Part shown: piece after piece, positions 37,907-50,700 of the stretch
How the letters are laid out: each line of letters begins with the position of its first letter
Position numbering within the stretch: position 1 is the stretch's first letter
DNA from: Odiellus spinosus
Taxonomy: Eukaryota > Arthropoda > Arachnida > Opiliones > Phalangiidae
Assembly (NCBI GenBank): GCA_963920705.1
Contig: OY987237.1
Coordinates: 7,842,601 to 7,906,600, forward strand
Direction: 5' to 3'
Length of the DNA: 64,000 nt
Notes under the pieces: model-generated
What the model was told of the DNA's origin: nothing
The model's database searches: none
The model's input: only the letters and a program-made list of their open reading frames with translations
Program-made: the position numbers and the translations under genes

Positions 37907-38778
37907 GATTTGGTTTTAATCTCGAAGTTATTTTAGTTTATAATGAATGCGTATCCATACTGTCGATCGTTGGCTTTAAACGTTGATAAATTGGGCTTCT
38001 TTTTTGCTGCGCTTTAAATAGTATCACCGTATAAAAATATTTGGCATTTACTAAGCCTTAGCTGGTGCGATAATTCGGCTAGAAGTTTTAGAGGGGATGA
38101 AAGTTCGGTTCGAAATAACTCAAGATGAACTTTGCGTTCCGCGATAGAATACTTTTTCTTTTTGGTTCGAGGATGGGATTGACTTTTGGACCTCTAAATG
38201 GACCGACAACCGGTATAATATTGCGCAAAAAACACAGCACCATTGTAGAGAAAAATAACGTTAACGCACGGCGGAGACCTCTCGTTGATCATGCGAATTG
38301 ATGAAGGAGGCGTACTAAGCCTTTGCAGCGAGGAATCGAACATTTTTTCACACTACGCTTTTTTTACATTTAGACCACGCCTACTTTTTTAAACGATTAT
38401 GTCTCTCGCGACCGATTCACTGGGCTTCTTTGACGATAAACTAGGCGTAGATAGTGATATGAGAACTTCATGATATAAACCAAACGCGGTCACTCAATAA
38501 TTTTCTTTGTTTCGCGTTAAAATTTACAGCCTCGACGACAACCGACCATTATCCTTTTCTCCCTAGCCCTTCTCTCACGCCAGGCCTTTACGCGCATCTC
38601 CCCCTCGCACGGCGGGTCGATTCTCCTAGTTACTTTTAATACCGTTAGGTGGAACCACCGCTTTACGATGACATTGGTCATTGACCTTGAAGGGGCCGTT
38701 CAAAAATGATTGTCTACAAAACAATTTCAGAGTTTTCGTTCAAAATAAAGGCGCGAAACTAAAAAAAAAAGAAAATCT
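37907..38778 (-). promoter_or_regulatory. Probable dip2 5' UTR / promoter region
   Basis: The sequence upstream of the dip2 ATG becomes GC-richer with many CpGs at about 38240-38640 (for example CACGCCAGGCC, GCACGGCGGGTCG), fitting a CpG-containing housekeeping promoter. No TATA box or initiator was assigned, and the start site is not known. Confidence 0.35.
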
Positions 38779-38783
38779 ACAAA

Positions 38784-38789
38784 TTTATT
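38784..38789 (-). terminator. Poly(A) signal of MBF2-like gene
   Basis: AATAAA on the minus strand about 200 bases after the stop codon of the MBF2-like gene. Confidence 0.45.
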
Positions 38790-38984
38790 TATAATACATG
38801 AAAAAATTGAAATACACATAATAATGACAAGTTGTAAGAGTAGGCTGTTGATTATGACCCTGCACGATAGCGCCTCCTGTAATACTTAGACTTGATTTTA
38901 GTGTTCAAATACGAAATAAAGTTTAAACACGATCTGATTAATCGTTTTTTGTTGACTCCACCAATACCATTGTTACTAATAGGT

Positions 38985-39422
38985 TTAAATCTTTTTAACC
39001 AAGCCAGTTACGATGACTCGCACGGCGTAACCTCTTGAGAATCTTGAGGTAAATTTTACCTTGACATAAGTCTTACCAACCCCACCTTCTACGAGTTCAG
39101 GAACTCCTCCAGTACCATCGGTCCAAGAGTCAATCACGCTGACTGAAGAAATAATACCGGTATAACCTTCGCCGAGTTCTTCAACAGACCAACTAATTAC
39201 TTCGCTACGGCGTTGCATTATCTTGGCAGGTACATCCCGATAATAGTTCAGAAATACAATGTCATCAGGTTCAGGGTTACCGAGGTACATATTATGTTGT
39301 CTGATACAGCCAGACTTGGAAGGCGTACCACCAACAAATTCTTGCCATATTTTTATCAATTCTTTGCCTAATATGGCACCCTCCTGAAGTAATGCAGCCG
39401 ATGCCAAAATCGTACCAGCCAT
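38985..39422 (-). CDS. MBF2-family protein (salivary secreted peptide-like)
   Basis: 145 codons in one exon, ATG at 39422 and TAA at 38985-38987. The second half carries the family pattern: a hydrophobic beta segment, VIDSWTDGTGGVPELVEGG, VGKTYVKVKFTSRFSRGYAV, then a short beta strand before the end. This is the signature of insect MBF2 proteins (first described as a co-activator in Bombyx, most members now annotated as secreted salivary or haemolymph peptides). The N-terminus MAGTILASAALLQEG is not a convincing signal peptide. A good 3' splice site (TTCTAATATAATCGCAG) ends one base before the ATG, so the true start could be in an upstream exon. Function is unknown. Confidence 0.75.
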   Translation of the reverse strand: MAGTILASAALLQEGAILGKELIKIWQEFVGGTPSKSGCIRQHNMYLGNPEPDDIVFLNYYRDVPAKIMQRRSEVISWSVEELGEGYTGIISSVSVIDSWTDGTGGVPELVEGGVGKTYVKVKFTSRFSRGYAVRVIVTGLVKKI

Positions 39423-40766
39423 GCTGCGATTATATTAGAAAGATGTCAGATAAATATTTGACCTCTAGAATTAAAAAACTGACGACTAGTGAAAAATAAA
39501 GTGAATTATCATTTAATGGAAGTACAAATCTCTGGCCCAAGGTGGATGGTATAAATTGACATTCCTCCTACTACTCATTAAAATCGGTAAAAGTTACGCT
39601 AAGAAATAAGAAGTCGCGAACTCTAGCAAACGAAGTTTGGTTTTGGTTTATACACCCTTTTAAAACTGAACTATTTTAGAGTTTAAATATAATAATAACA
39701 ATTACGTCCATGAATTATCTAGAACCTTAAGGTTATATTTTAAATTAGTATTTACCTTAAAAAAAAAATCCAGAAATATATCAATCCAAGATGCAACAGT
39801 ACCAGTTTGCATGTGACATTGGGAACCTTGAGAATTTAAATATATATATATATGCATAAACCCCTAAAAAATACTTTCTTGCTTCACTGCGATTGGCCCT
39901 TGGCTTCAACAGGGCTAAAAGAAGTCGCTCATGACCAAGGTTCATTTACTAGGGTTGGGGAACTAACCAGATATTTCGGCCCCAAGACGACGAATTTACT
40001 ACCAGAGCATATATCCTAACCTTCTTCTCCTTAACCAACCGAGTAAATATGTACTGGTCATGACCCCAAGTACTTAAACTTGAGGGTCACCTTTCATTGT
40101 CCATAAAAAATGATACAAAAATCTTTTCATCAGTGATTGGTTGATGAAATTTGCAGGCCAACCACGCCATTTATACTTTGTAAATAAAAATAACCATTTT
40201 CTTTATTTACATGACTAAAAACCACCCAAGTACATATGATAAAAATTTATTAAAAATCCCATTATTGTACTGTATTAAAAAGGTTAACAAGGGACATAAG
40301 CTGATAACGCGACCCAATTTGTAGAAAAGGTCACATCCACGTGAGAAAGACGTCACATATATTGGTGTTTAGATTATTCCGGGGTGTCAGCTTGTGTCCC
40401 TTTATTGGGGGTTGATATTTAGCTACGCAGGAGCGGAGCCAATTTTATACCATCGAAGGTATCAAAATTTAAGGCAGATAACTTTTGATTAGGCTCTAGC
40501 CCCGTATAGATTAATTACAACCCCTTTAACACCCAAAATAAATTTACAATTATTAATATTATAAACTATGAAGCACATTTTTTGAGCAAATTCTTAACGA
40601 AGCGCTAAAAATAAATCTGTTTTAGTAAAAATATGTTTTTATATAAAATGTGTAAATACTCGTTTTAGATAATTATTAATAAAAAAATAATCTATTTCAG
40701 GATTTATCTCACTAAATCCATCGCCCAATGTTCTTTTAAACGCTTATTTTACGATTTATATACAAT
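39423..40766. other. Intergenic between calpain 3' end and MBF2-like gene
   Basis: Holds the 3' UTR of the calpain gene (no unambiguous AATAAA placed) and the promoter of the MBF2-like gene. A (TA)n stretch lies at about 39840-39854. Nothing else recognised. Confidence 0.4.
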
Positions 40767-41749
40767 TTAACATTGTAAACTCGCTTTCAACCACTAGAAA
40801 AATAAAAGATTTCAAAATATTTATGATAATTTGTTTTAAAATGATTCAAAATGAGACAAATATTACAACACTTACATCTCCAAGATTCATTTTAATGTAC
40901 CCATTTTGTAACGGATCCTTCTTCTCAAACATGGCTATTAAAAAGTAATTATATATATCATGTCTTTCTTTTTCCCAATCTTATATAATAAGTTTGAAAA
41001 TAATCGCGATTAAATTTACCAAAAGCTACTGATAGGTGCAAAATACAGGACACAAAGTCACCGAAGCGTAGAGTTCCGTCTTTACGCATGTACCTTAACA
41101 CTAGTAACGATAGTGTCTCTGTATTTAACTGGAAACCTAGATTCAAAGTGTCTCATTAGCTCGTTTATAAAAATTAATTACGGGTAATAAAATTATTCGT
41201 ACCAATATCCAGTAGAGCGTCTTTTAGTTTTTCAGATCTTAAAATCCCGGACGTTCCTTTAGTGTGATTTTTAAAAATATTCTAAGGAGTTTTAAACATT
41301 TTTTTAAATTTATTATTGAATTTATGTAGAATTTCAAAAAAATATTATCGTTACCTGCCAGTATTTAAGACTACACATTAAATTTTTGTAATCGCTGAAT
41401 TTGAGCCTCCCACTTGCAGTAGACTAATAAAAACGTTTAGAGCTTTAAGTTAATTATAATTTAAATATTTAAATAACGTACATCAAACGCCAATATAACT
41501 TGTCTGCATACTTCCAAAGTGGCGCAACTTTTTACATAATCTGAATAACGATGTGTAAATATTTGTAAATGCTTAAAAATAACTCTTAATGTCTTAACAA
41601 GTAAATAGTATTTTAAAATATTTGTGGACAAATTAAGTAATACTACATTATTAACTTAATAACAATTAAGTTAGTTGAAAACTAAACTTACCATTAGGTA
41701 AGCAAGCTTCCAACAATTCCTGAAGATCAAATGCGTTTACAGACTTGTG
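40767..41749 (-). other. CalpC: Calpain penta-EF-hand domain, loops degenerate
   Basis: Seven short exons encode about residues 501-655. Recognisable elements: [16 protein letters not shown] (EF1 helix region), [14 protein letters not shown], a loop D539-D550 ending in Asp rather than Glu, SLKYWQNIF, a loop around Thr569-Ser573 lacking the Asp ligands (NHTKGTSG), [16 protein letters not shown] with loop MRKDGTLRF, and [19 protein letters not shown]. Most calcium-coordinating acids are gone, so strong calcium binding is doubtful. The fold, and so a dimer contact, may still be kept. Confidence 0.85.
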
Positions 41750-44700
41750 CTAGATTGAAGAGAAGATTAAATGAATCAAACAATTAACCAATTTTAATTC
41801 TAAAAAAAATGTTAATTACCTCATCAGCTACTTGCAGAAAAATAACTTCGTAACAACCAATCTTTGTATCAAAGCTCGTAGGAGCCTAAACATAAATTTC
41901 AAATCATTGAAATAGTTAATAATATAATCTAAAAACTTAACGTGTTTAATGAATTTACAAACCTTGATAATGGCAGATTTCAAAAGACTGGGTGTACAAT
42001 CTGACACCCTAGAAATTAAATATCAATTAATGATCTAATTATTAAAAAATTCAATAAAACTTACTTTAGCCTTAAAGACTTATTGGAATAAACTCTAAGA
42101 GTGAAATTGGCTTCGTGTCCACCTTCAAATGTAGTTGGAATTATAATGTAGCTACCTTGTTCAACCTGACATCGATGGCATATCTAAAATAACATCAATA
42201 AGAGACGTCAATTTCGGTAAGTTAATCTTTTGACTCGTGGTAAAGTGATACGTAAATTTTTTTACCCAATTAATGACTTAATTAGGCTTACCTGTCGACT
42301 ATTGCTGTATTGAGAATTTAGAAACGATTTGTTTCTTTTGAAAAAAGACTTTCCTATCGTTTCTGTGGATGTTTTGGAAGCTTGATAAACGGTGAAACCG
42401 ATGACTTTAGGCTCTAGAACGCTGTGTTGGCTGAGACAAATAACAATATCGGACGTATCGGGTAAAATGAGTTGAAATTGCGGGTTAATATGAAATGTAT
42501 CTATTAAAAGAAAACAAAACCTGAGATAAAATATCACGGGTTTAAACAATTTTACTATTTCTTAAATTTTACCAGAATTGTTCCTGCAGCCTCCGGCTGA
42601 AACTCCTTTTTGCCAACTGCCATGCCACAACTTCATGTGCCACGGAAGTTTCGCCCTAAGACTAGCTTCGTCCTTACTCGTTTCACCGTCCAAGTGAACT
42701 ACTTCAAAATTAGTGAAAGTTTTAACGAAATCGTGATACGTCATCCTTGAAAACAAAAACGTAATTGCACATTATTTGGAAAATCAGTTAATGTTGGGAA
42801 CTTTAATTATAAATTTCTATATTCTTGAAGACCCATCAAGTCACCAATCGATTGCGCATTATCGACAAGTCACCAAGCTACAGCGCATTACCGACAAGTC
42901 ACCAAGCTACAGCGCATTACCGACAAGTCACCAAGCTACAGCACATTACCGACAAGTCACCAAGCTACTGCACATTATCGACTAGTCACCAATCAACTGC
43001 GAACTATCGGCAAGTCACCAAGCTACTGGGCATTATCGACAAGTCACCAATCAACTGCGAACTATCGACAAGTCACTAAGCTACTGCGCATTATCGACAA
43101 GTCACAAATCGACTGCTGAACGAATATTGAACTTCATATTAAATCAACTGCACATTATCGATAATTATAAAGAAAAACATTATTGCTATTTTTAATTAAC
43201 ACTTACCAAAACTCCCCATCAGCCATTTTCCTGCTGTTTAGCCTCTCTCTTTCATCTACATCCATTTGTAACCATTCTTCCGACCTATAATAAAGTTTTC
43301 CATCAAACCATCAAATTTATAAATATTTCTCTAGCAATTATTAAAAACAAAGTTACTCTCTGCCCCAAGAACCAACGAAATCGGGTACTCCTAGTGGATT
43401 TCGAAGCCTGACCAATTGAACTTGATCTCCTTTCTTCGTCTCGATTTTTTCCAAAGCCATGACGCGATAGTTGATTCCCAAAAGTATTCCATTGGCTAGT
43501 TTTTCGTTCTGGTTTCTTGACTGTATAATAGGCAAGATAATGAGTGAGAAGGTGAACTGTAAGAAGTTATTTAGTATAAGCCTTTCGCTAAGCACCTGAG
43601 ATTGTTGTAGTACAAGTGCTGTAACTACGGAGGTAGCTTGTAGTAGCCTGGAGAAAATCCTTCCGCACGCAGTGGGGTCGTTACGTATATTTACAGTTTC
43701 AGTGACACCACCGGTTAAATCGGCCAAACCATCTTGCGAACAACCGTACTTCAAGGCTTCGTAAGATCCATGAAGTCTAGAATTAAGGATATAGATATTG
43801 TAAGGACTTCAAAGATTGGAAATGGATAAATATACTTGGCATATGCTTTTTCTAGTAATGGCGCCCAAAAATGATTACTGTGTTGCGAATGTACGAAAAC
43901 GAGTTTGTTGTTTACGGTTGGCAATTGGTCGTCAATAATAACCTTTTAATTACAAAAATAGTTTAATAAATTACTAAATTACTACAATGATTACGAAATA
44001 CTTTCACGAACTTCATCTTTAGAACGTGACCCAAAACAACTAACAAAAGTTAACATTCAACACAATTTACTTCAAAACTTTGCGTTAAGTTCGTGAAAGA
44101 ATTTCTCAAGGTTTCAAACAATAGGTTACGCACTTCTTGCCATTCTCCGCACCACCATAGTCTAAATCGAAATATGCCCGCATATTCATCTGACGTGAAA
44201 CTTTGATCGGCTGGTACCACTCGGTAAAATAGACCCCTAGTTAAACTTAAACAACCAACGCAAGACACGAACCAACGATCACCTTAAATAATAAAATTAA
44301 ATTATTAACTCTTAATTAAAACGCAAAACACTCAATCTTGGTAATTTGAGAATGTAAGGTAATAGCGAAACATTGAACAGGTGATTTTTATTATAAATTT
44401 AGCGTACACTGTAAAAAATGAAGGTATTTTTGGGGTCGTTTTAAACGCCTTAAAAGGTACTTTTAATGGAAAAACACCTTAAGGTATTTATTAGTACTAC
44501 CGATGGCGCTTAAACACACCCTAAGAATTTTTAAGGGTTCTTTTCAATACCATTAGGGTATTTTCGACTTCCGAAGGGTATTTAATGAGTAAAGAAGGTC
44601 TTTTTTAAAACCCCAAAAGGTATTATCGAACCAAGCTCGTGAAATTTTTTTCCTAAGCCTACTTTTGTCAAATTAGGCTTAACAATCGGAAACCCCGCGA

Positions 44701-47700
44701 AATGAAAACTACGCTGGAAATTTTATTCCAAAATCATTGTAAGTCTTATTATACATATTGTTGATATTAATGTTTTATTGGGATCTTAATTGGAGAAAAG
44801 TAAAATATCTAATGTCATTAATAGAAGGTAAACTAAAACAAGCGCCCCAAGGTTTAAATTGTATTTTTGTGGATTCAAATGTTAACGCTCGGGAGACTAG
44901 AACCCAGCGAAATATCTCTAGCAACCTTGACGAGAGAATAACGCTTGGTGCCGCGTCACTTTTTGGCGGAGGTGATATCTATCTCTGAGTGAGTAACAAA
45001 CGAGTGGAAGCTTGTACCTAGCGCACAATAAGCGGTAAGCGCGTTAGAACGGGAAAACGGGCAGTCTCTTTCACCTCCTTCGTTTAAGTATTCTCTCTGT
45101 TTTCTTCGTAGTAGAGACGCGACCGAGCCATCAATTTAGGCGCAAGCTTAACTTGTATTTAACTCTTTGAAATCGAAGGTTGCTGAAACGCAGATTGAAA
45201 GGTAGGCATATCTATTAATTTATATATGTTATAAATCTTCATGATTTTCCAAATTTCAAGTTTCGAACATATGCAATAATTCCTTCACGAGTATGTTAGC
45301 TGCTTAGCATAATCCTATCAAGCTTAAGCCTTTGCTAGTTATTTCAACTTGAAGAAGGAGTGAAGGACTCTTATTTTTTCAGGAACAAACTGAATGTGAT
45401 TCTGATATAACAGAAAAGGGAAAATTTATTCTGCCGATCACTGTCCTAAAAGATAGAATAACATGGTATGGAGAAGGTTTTTAACAACCATTAGGTACGG
45501 TTTAAACATGATTTAAGTGGATAAACAGGAATCCTGATATGACAACATAAGACACACCTCAGGGTCGTTCAGTAACTGTCCCACACTCTAACCAACTGAG
45601 CTACCAAGGCCTACACATGAGACTATTAACGGCAGAACAGAAGTGTTGGTCTAATCCAACTGCAGGGCAAGAACCGACCTGTGGTTCCGACACGTAAAAG
45701 CAAGGATCGAATGGAGGAGGCTTTTAACAACCGTTGTTGTATTATACAGAGCAGTGGAGTGAAGAATTTTTCTTTATCAGGCTTACCGCAAAGGGAGGAT
45801 GGGGTAGAAAGTGTTGACTGAAAATCACCATGAAAAAATAACCCCACTGGTTTGAAATTTTAACTGACACTGGCTGCCAGCGGTAGAAAATGCTTTGGCG
45901 AACAGAATTTTAGACATAATATTTTGATTCACGTGACAATCGAACAATGATGAAGAAGATTAATTTAATTATGATAAAATCGATTAACACAGTTTAAACG
46001 CTTAATTCCATTTTAATAATTATAATTTAAATATAATCAAAAATAAATCTAATCGATGAAGCTAATCCTAATCTAAATTAAAATTAATCACAATTTTACC
46101 AATAAAAGTGATTAAATTTATTTAAAGCTTTATGACTGATTGAAATTTATTGATGATAGAATCAAATTAACTATGATTAGACCAATTATAATTAAAATGG
46201 ATTTTTCATGGATTATTAATACTAGATCAGAATTTAATAATTACTGGATTAATTTCTCTTATTAATAATTCGTATTAAATAATTAATAATTCGTATTAAA
46301 TAATTAATAATTCGTATTAAATAATTAATAATTCGTATTAAATAATTAATAATTCGTATTAAATAATTAATAATTCGTATTAAATAATTAATAATTCGTA
46401 TTAAATAATTAATAATTCGTATTAAATAATTAATAATTTGTATTAAATAATTAATAATTTGTATTAAATAATTAATAATTCGTATTAAATAATTAATAAT
46501 TCGTATTAAATAATTAATAATTCGTATTAAATAATTAATAATTCGTATTAAATAATTAATAATTCGTATTAAATAATTAATAATTCGTATTAAATAATTA
46601 ATAATTCGTATTAAATAATTAATAATTCGTATTAAATAATTAATAATTCGTATTAAATAATTAATAATTCGTATTAAATAATTAATTCATAATTAGTAAT
46701 ATTTAATTCATAATTAGTAATATTTAATTCATAATTAGTAATATTTAATTCATAATTAGTAATATTTAATTCATAATTAGTAATATTTAATTCATAATTA
46801 GTAATATTTAATTCATAATTAGTAATATTTAATTCATAATTAGTAATATTTAATTCATAATTAGTAATATTTAATTCATAATTAGTAATATTTAATTCAT
46901 AATTAGTAATATTTAATTCATAATTAGTAATAAATAATTCATAGTAATTTTATATAAATCATTATTCACAATTAGTATTTAATGGTTTATTATTAGTAAT
47001 TAAAGACTCATTATTAGTATTTAATGACTCATTATTAGTATTTAAAAATAAGTTTGTTGTAATAGGCCTTTTTGAAACCCATCTTTGTGGTAAATACTAA
47101 ACCCATAAATTTATGATTAAAACTAACGTATTCATATATTTGTGATAAAATTCCATTTCTCAAAATCCATAAAACCCATCTTTCTCAAAATGCATAAACG
47201 TCTTATAAAAAGCTTTCTTTTCCAAATTAATGAACTTCTTTTAAAAACCAAAATCATAAACTTGTTAAAAACCTCTTTTCAAACCCATAACTTTGTACTA
47301 AAATTAAAGTTAACAAACTTGTAACCTCGTGAAAAACCAATTTCTCAAAGTGCATCAACTCGTGTTAAAACCTCTTTTTCAAATGCATGAAACCATAATA
47401 CAAATCTGGATTTATTTTGATTTTTAAATCATTGTGATGTATGATAACCCATTATTTTGTACAAATAAATCTTCCAGGTTTGCTACTATTTAAATAATGA
47501 AAGAAGTATCTTTTATTTTCCCGAAAAATACCTTATATGGTGCCAATTAGTACCTCTAATGGCCGAAAAGGTATTTCTTCACACCCCCAAAGCGAAATTT
47601 TGAAGTATGAAAAATACCTTATATGGTGCCAATTAGTACCTCTAATGGCCGAAAAGGTATTATTTCGTACCCCTAAAGTGAAGTTTTGAAGTCTGGATAA

Positions 47701-50700
47701 ATACCTTATATGGTGCCAATTATTACCTCTAATGTCCGAAAAGGTATTATTTCGTACCCCTAAAGCGAAGTTTTGAAGTCTGGATAAATACCATATATGG
47801 TACCAATTAGTACCCCTAATGACCCAAAAGGTCTTTTTTCGAACCCCAATAGTATTTTTTTGAAGTCTGAATAAATACCATATATGGTGCTAAATAGTAC
47901 CCCAAAGGTCTTCATTAATACCCTTAATAGAAGGTATTTTATAATACCCCTAAAGTAGGGTATTAATAAGTACCTAAAAGGGTGCGCCTGGGGTGGCAAG
48001 CATAAATACCTTTAAAGGTATTTATCCGACCCTTTATTTTTTACAGTGTAATAAACCACCCAATGTGGTACTAACATTTGGTCATTTGCCTATAAATTTA
48101 AATATTTTCCAATGACCATGACGTTAATCGCGAGGTAGCGTCAGATATAATGTTTGACAGAACAAGGAGTTTCGAGTTTCTTAGGATTGCAACAAAGGTG
48201 GGTTGTACACTTATTTATGTTACTCCTGCATTAATCATATAATACTAATCAAAAATAACAACTAATGAAGCCATTAAATATATTTTACCATCAATTGACA
48301 GCGTGTATAAAGCAAGGTCACCCGTTACCTCTATGTTTTGGGCGTTTTAATATGATCAAAATTATCCTTAATATTTTAAATGTAAATTGAAATTACCTAG
48401 TTTTCCAGGTACTACGTCAAAATGTGTCGCCCCGTCTTGTACAAATACAGGATTCGGACATAATTCCTATTTTAAAAACAAGAAAATTCGTGATTAAAAG
48501 TTCATTTATCTTTCTTATTATAAGTAAAGATTAACCTAAATTTAGTTCAAGTGAACGCCCGTAACGTTCTAATCTTTTAATTACATTTTTAGAAATACAT
48601 AAATGGTAAAAATATAATTTTCTTTTTCATGTAAAGTTTCATTTTCTCAAGCAAGATTAGATTAGAGAAAATGCCAGAGGGCTTTGAATCATCGTGTGAA
48701 ATTTTCCTTTTAACCATAATTTAAACCCTTTTAATAGCTTTTACTCTTGTAGTTCATTATCGTTAATCCAGGCACGTACTAAAATTTGCTAATCGGAGTA
48801 GCTGTATTTGGGTCTAACATCGCGAAGTTCACAAATGAATTCCTCGATTTCAATGAACTAGAAAGGTTTCAAGCGATAGTTACGCGAATCTATTTTGATG
48901 ATATTAATGTTTTTCTGGTGAACATGTGACAACAATAAACACGTTGAGGACGTGCTCAGAAATAATATCACAATAATCTGTCTTATTGTTCAAAAAATAT
49001 GGAATAAATTTTACTAAAGCAAAACTTAATTACAATTACTTGGTAATGTATGGCGTAAATTACCAAATTAGAACTCTAGGTGTTGTATTTGGCAAACTAA
49101 TTTAACATTAAAACATTAAACTTAAATGGTAAGCCTTGGCTTGCTATAGAAATTTAATTTCAAGACTCAATACTTATTTTGCCATCGTATTGGCTGATTT
49201 GGTTCTGATGAAATAGAAAGGTACCACCAAATTCCAGTACAACACGATTGAAAGCTAATGAACTGTTACATATTCGTGTTATAGCACGAATAAATACACG
49301 CTGAAACTATCTCTTTACTTGTAAAAGCTGGTGTAGAAGATTTAAAGGCAATACGAACATTTGTTTTCGGTATAGTTGTTGCGGCCGGTATTATGGTCTA
49401 TGATTAGAATTTTGACTAGGGGCATTTTCTGACCCTGAATGTAAAATTTTTAGAACGAGTAATAATAAATCATATACACGATTACACTATACAGTTACTC
49501 TCTTATCGAATACAAACGTGAAATTATCTTATTTGGGTCAACTAACTCGTCAGGGATAAAGTTCGCCTTTGGGCCAAAGAGTTTTGAAGGGTGCCTCGTA
49601 GTGTGTCTCTAGGACAATCAATTATATCGCGTTCTGTATATACTTGACTTATGAAACTTTTATTCTTAAAATAATAAATATATATAGAAATCGGCTACTT
49701 CTAATCCTTCATTATCTCTAATGAGATATTAAGAGTGTGTCTAATTATTAGATACATTAATTTTTTTCCCTCCCTTAAAAGCGCTAAGAAAATCAAGACT
49801 AATAACTTTTAATTTCGCGGAATTAAAAGTAAAAGAAATTTAGGTTAATTACGTTTTATTTCTGACTCCATTTATGGGCAGTAATCTAATATTAATTAGT
49901 GATATTAGATTGCAATAATATAAAAATTTGTTATTATTACTAATTTACTTGCTTTTGAATTCGCTGTACAACTGAGTTCAATGTTTGACAGTAAATTGAG
50001 TTCAAATACTTGTGAAATCCCTGGTAGTTAAGATTTCAAAAGTTTTGTACACACTCGTGAAAATTAATTTAAAAATCTTATTTCAGATTTCTCAAATTTG
50101 CTTCCGATTTTAGAGAGCCTACAGTTCATTTTCGTAATATGGTAGTTTTCGCGCGGTCTTTTTCGTGAAAGTTCTACCTTTTACTCGAAATTTATCGTTC
50201 CAGAATCATAAAGTAGAGTAAATAAATATATGTATATAATTTTGGAATTTTATTTTTTAAGTTTCTTTTGAATTGGTCAACCCAAAAGTTTACAATTTTA
50301 AATCAGAGGTTTAATACAATGTTAAACCTAAAAATTACCACTACATATAGGGCCTTATATAGGGTTATTTCATATTTACATGCACCTAAGAACTATATAT
50401 TGACAAGAAGGATCAGATAAGGAGAGGAAATGTGGGGACGGCGCGGTTCCTACTGCGTCGGCCTAAACTCCCACTCTGGGAGAACGGGGGTAGAGACGTT
50501 TCGTGGTAAAATGTTGTCACGTGGGTAAAACGAATCCTTTATGAGACGCGCTAGCTAGCGACCACGTGACAACAGTTTACCTCGAGAATTTCCTATCCCC
50601 CCTTTCCACCCGAGTGGGAGGTTGGCTCTTCTCTCTATAACTCAACGCAGCCCCACATTTCCTCTCCTTATCTGATCCTTCTTGATATTGATGAAAGAAA

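Larger units (their letters stand above)
44409..48046. mobile_element. 3.6-kb TA-flanked inverted-repeat element in calpain intron 3
   Basis: The left end CACTGTAAAAAATGAAGG and right end CCTTTATTTTTTACAGTG are inverted copies, each flanked by TA. Subterminal zones on both sides are full of GGTATTT/AAATACC words: 44420-44640 on the left, and five units of about 87 bp at 47524-47930 on the right. The interior holds a SINE-like fragment, two AT-rich 21-bp arrays and no transposase that I can recognise, so it is non-autonomous. The insertion lies between calpain exons 3 and 4 and leaves both splice sites intact. Confidence 0.8.

Noticed and set aside
40846..40934. Calpain ending by read-through after exon 19
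   Set aside because: The donor GTAAGT after MNLGD followed by an 82-base intron leads to WLKASLQC and a stop, matching the conserved EWL-type calpain terminus.
42835..43125. 29-bp direct repeats resembling a CRISPR array
   Set aside because: Units abut with no unique spacers, the setting is an intron of an animal gene, and there are no cas genes.
43353..43754. Reading the 133-codon minus frame as one continuous exon
   Set aside because: It contains a 75-base GT-AG intron; calpain spacing and the phases of neighbouring exons fit the spliced form.
45565..45613. Functional tRNA gene
   Set aside because: The A box is good but no B box or complementary acceptor end follows at the right distance.
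46255..46935. Second 21-bp array as an inverted copy of the first
   Set aside because: Best alignment of the reverse complement gave about 13 of 21 matches, little above what such AT-rich units give by chance.
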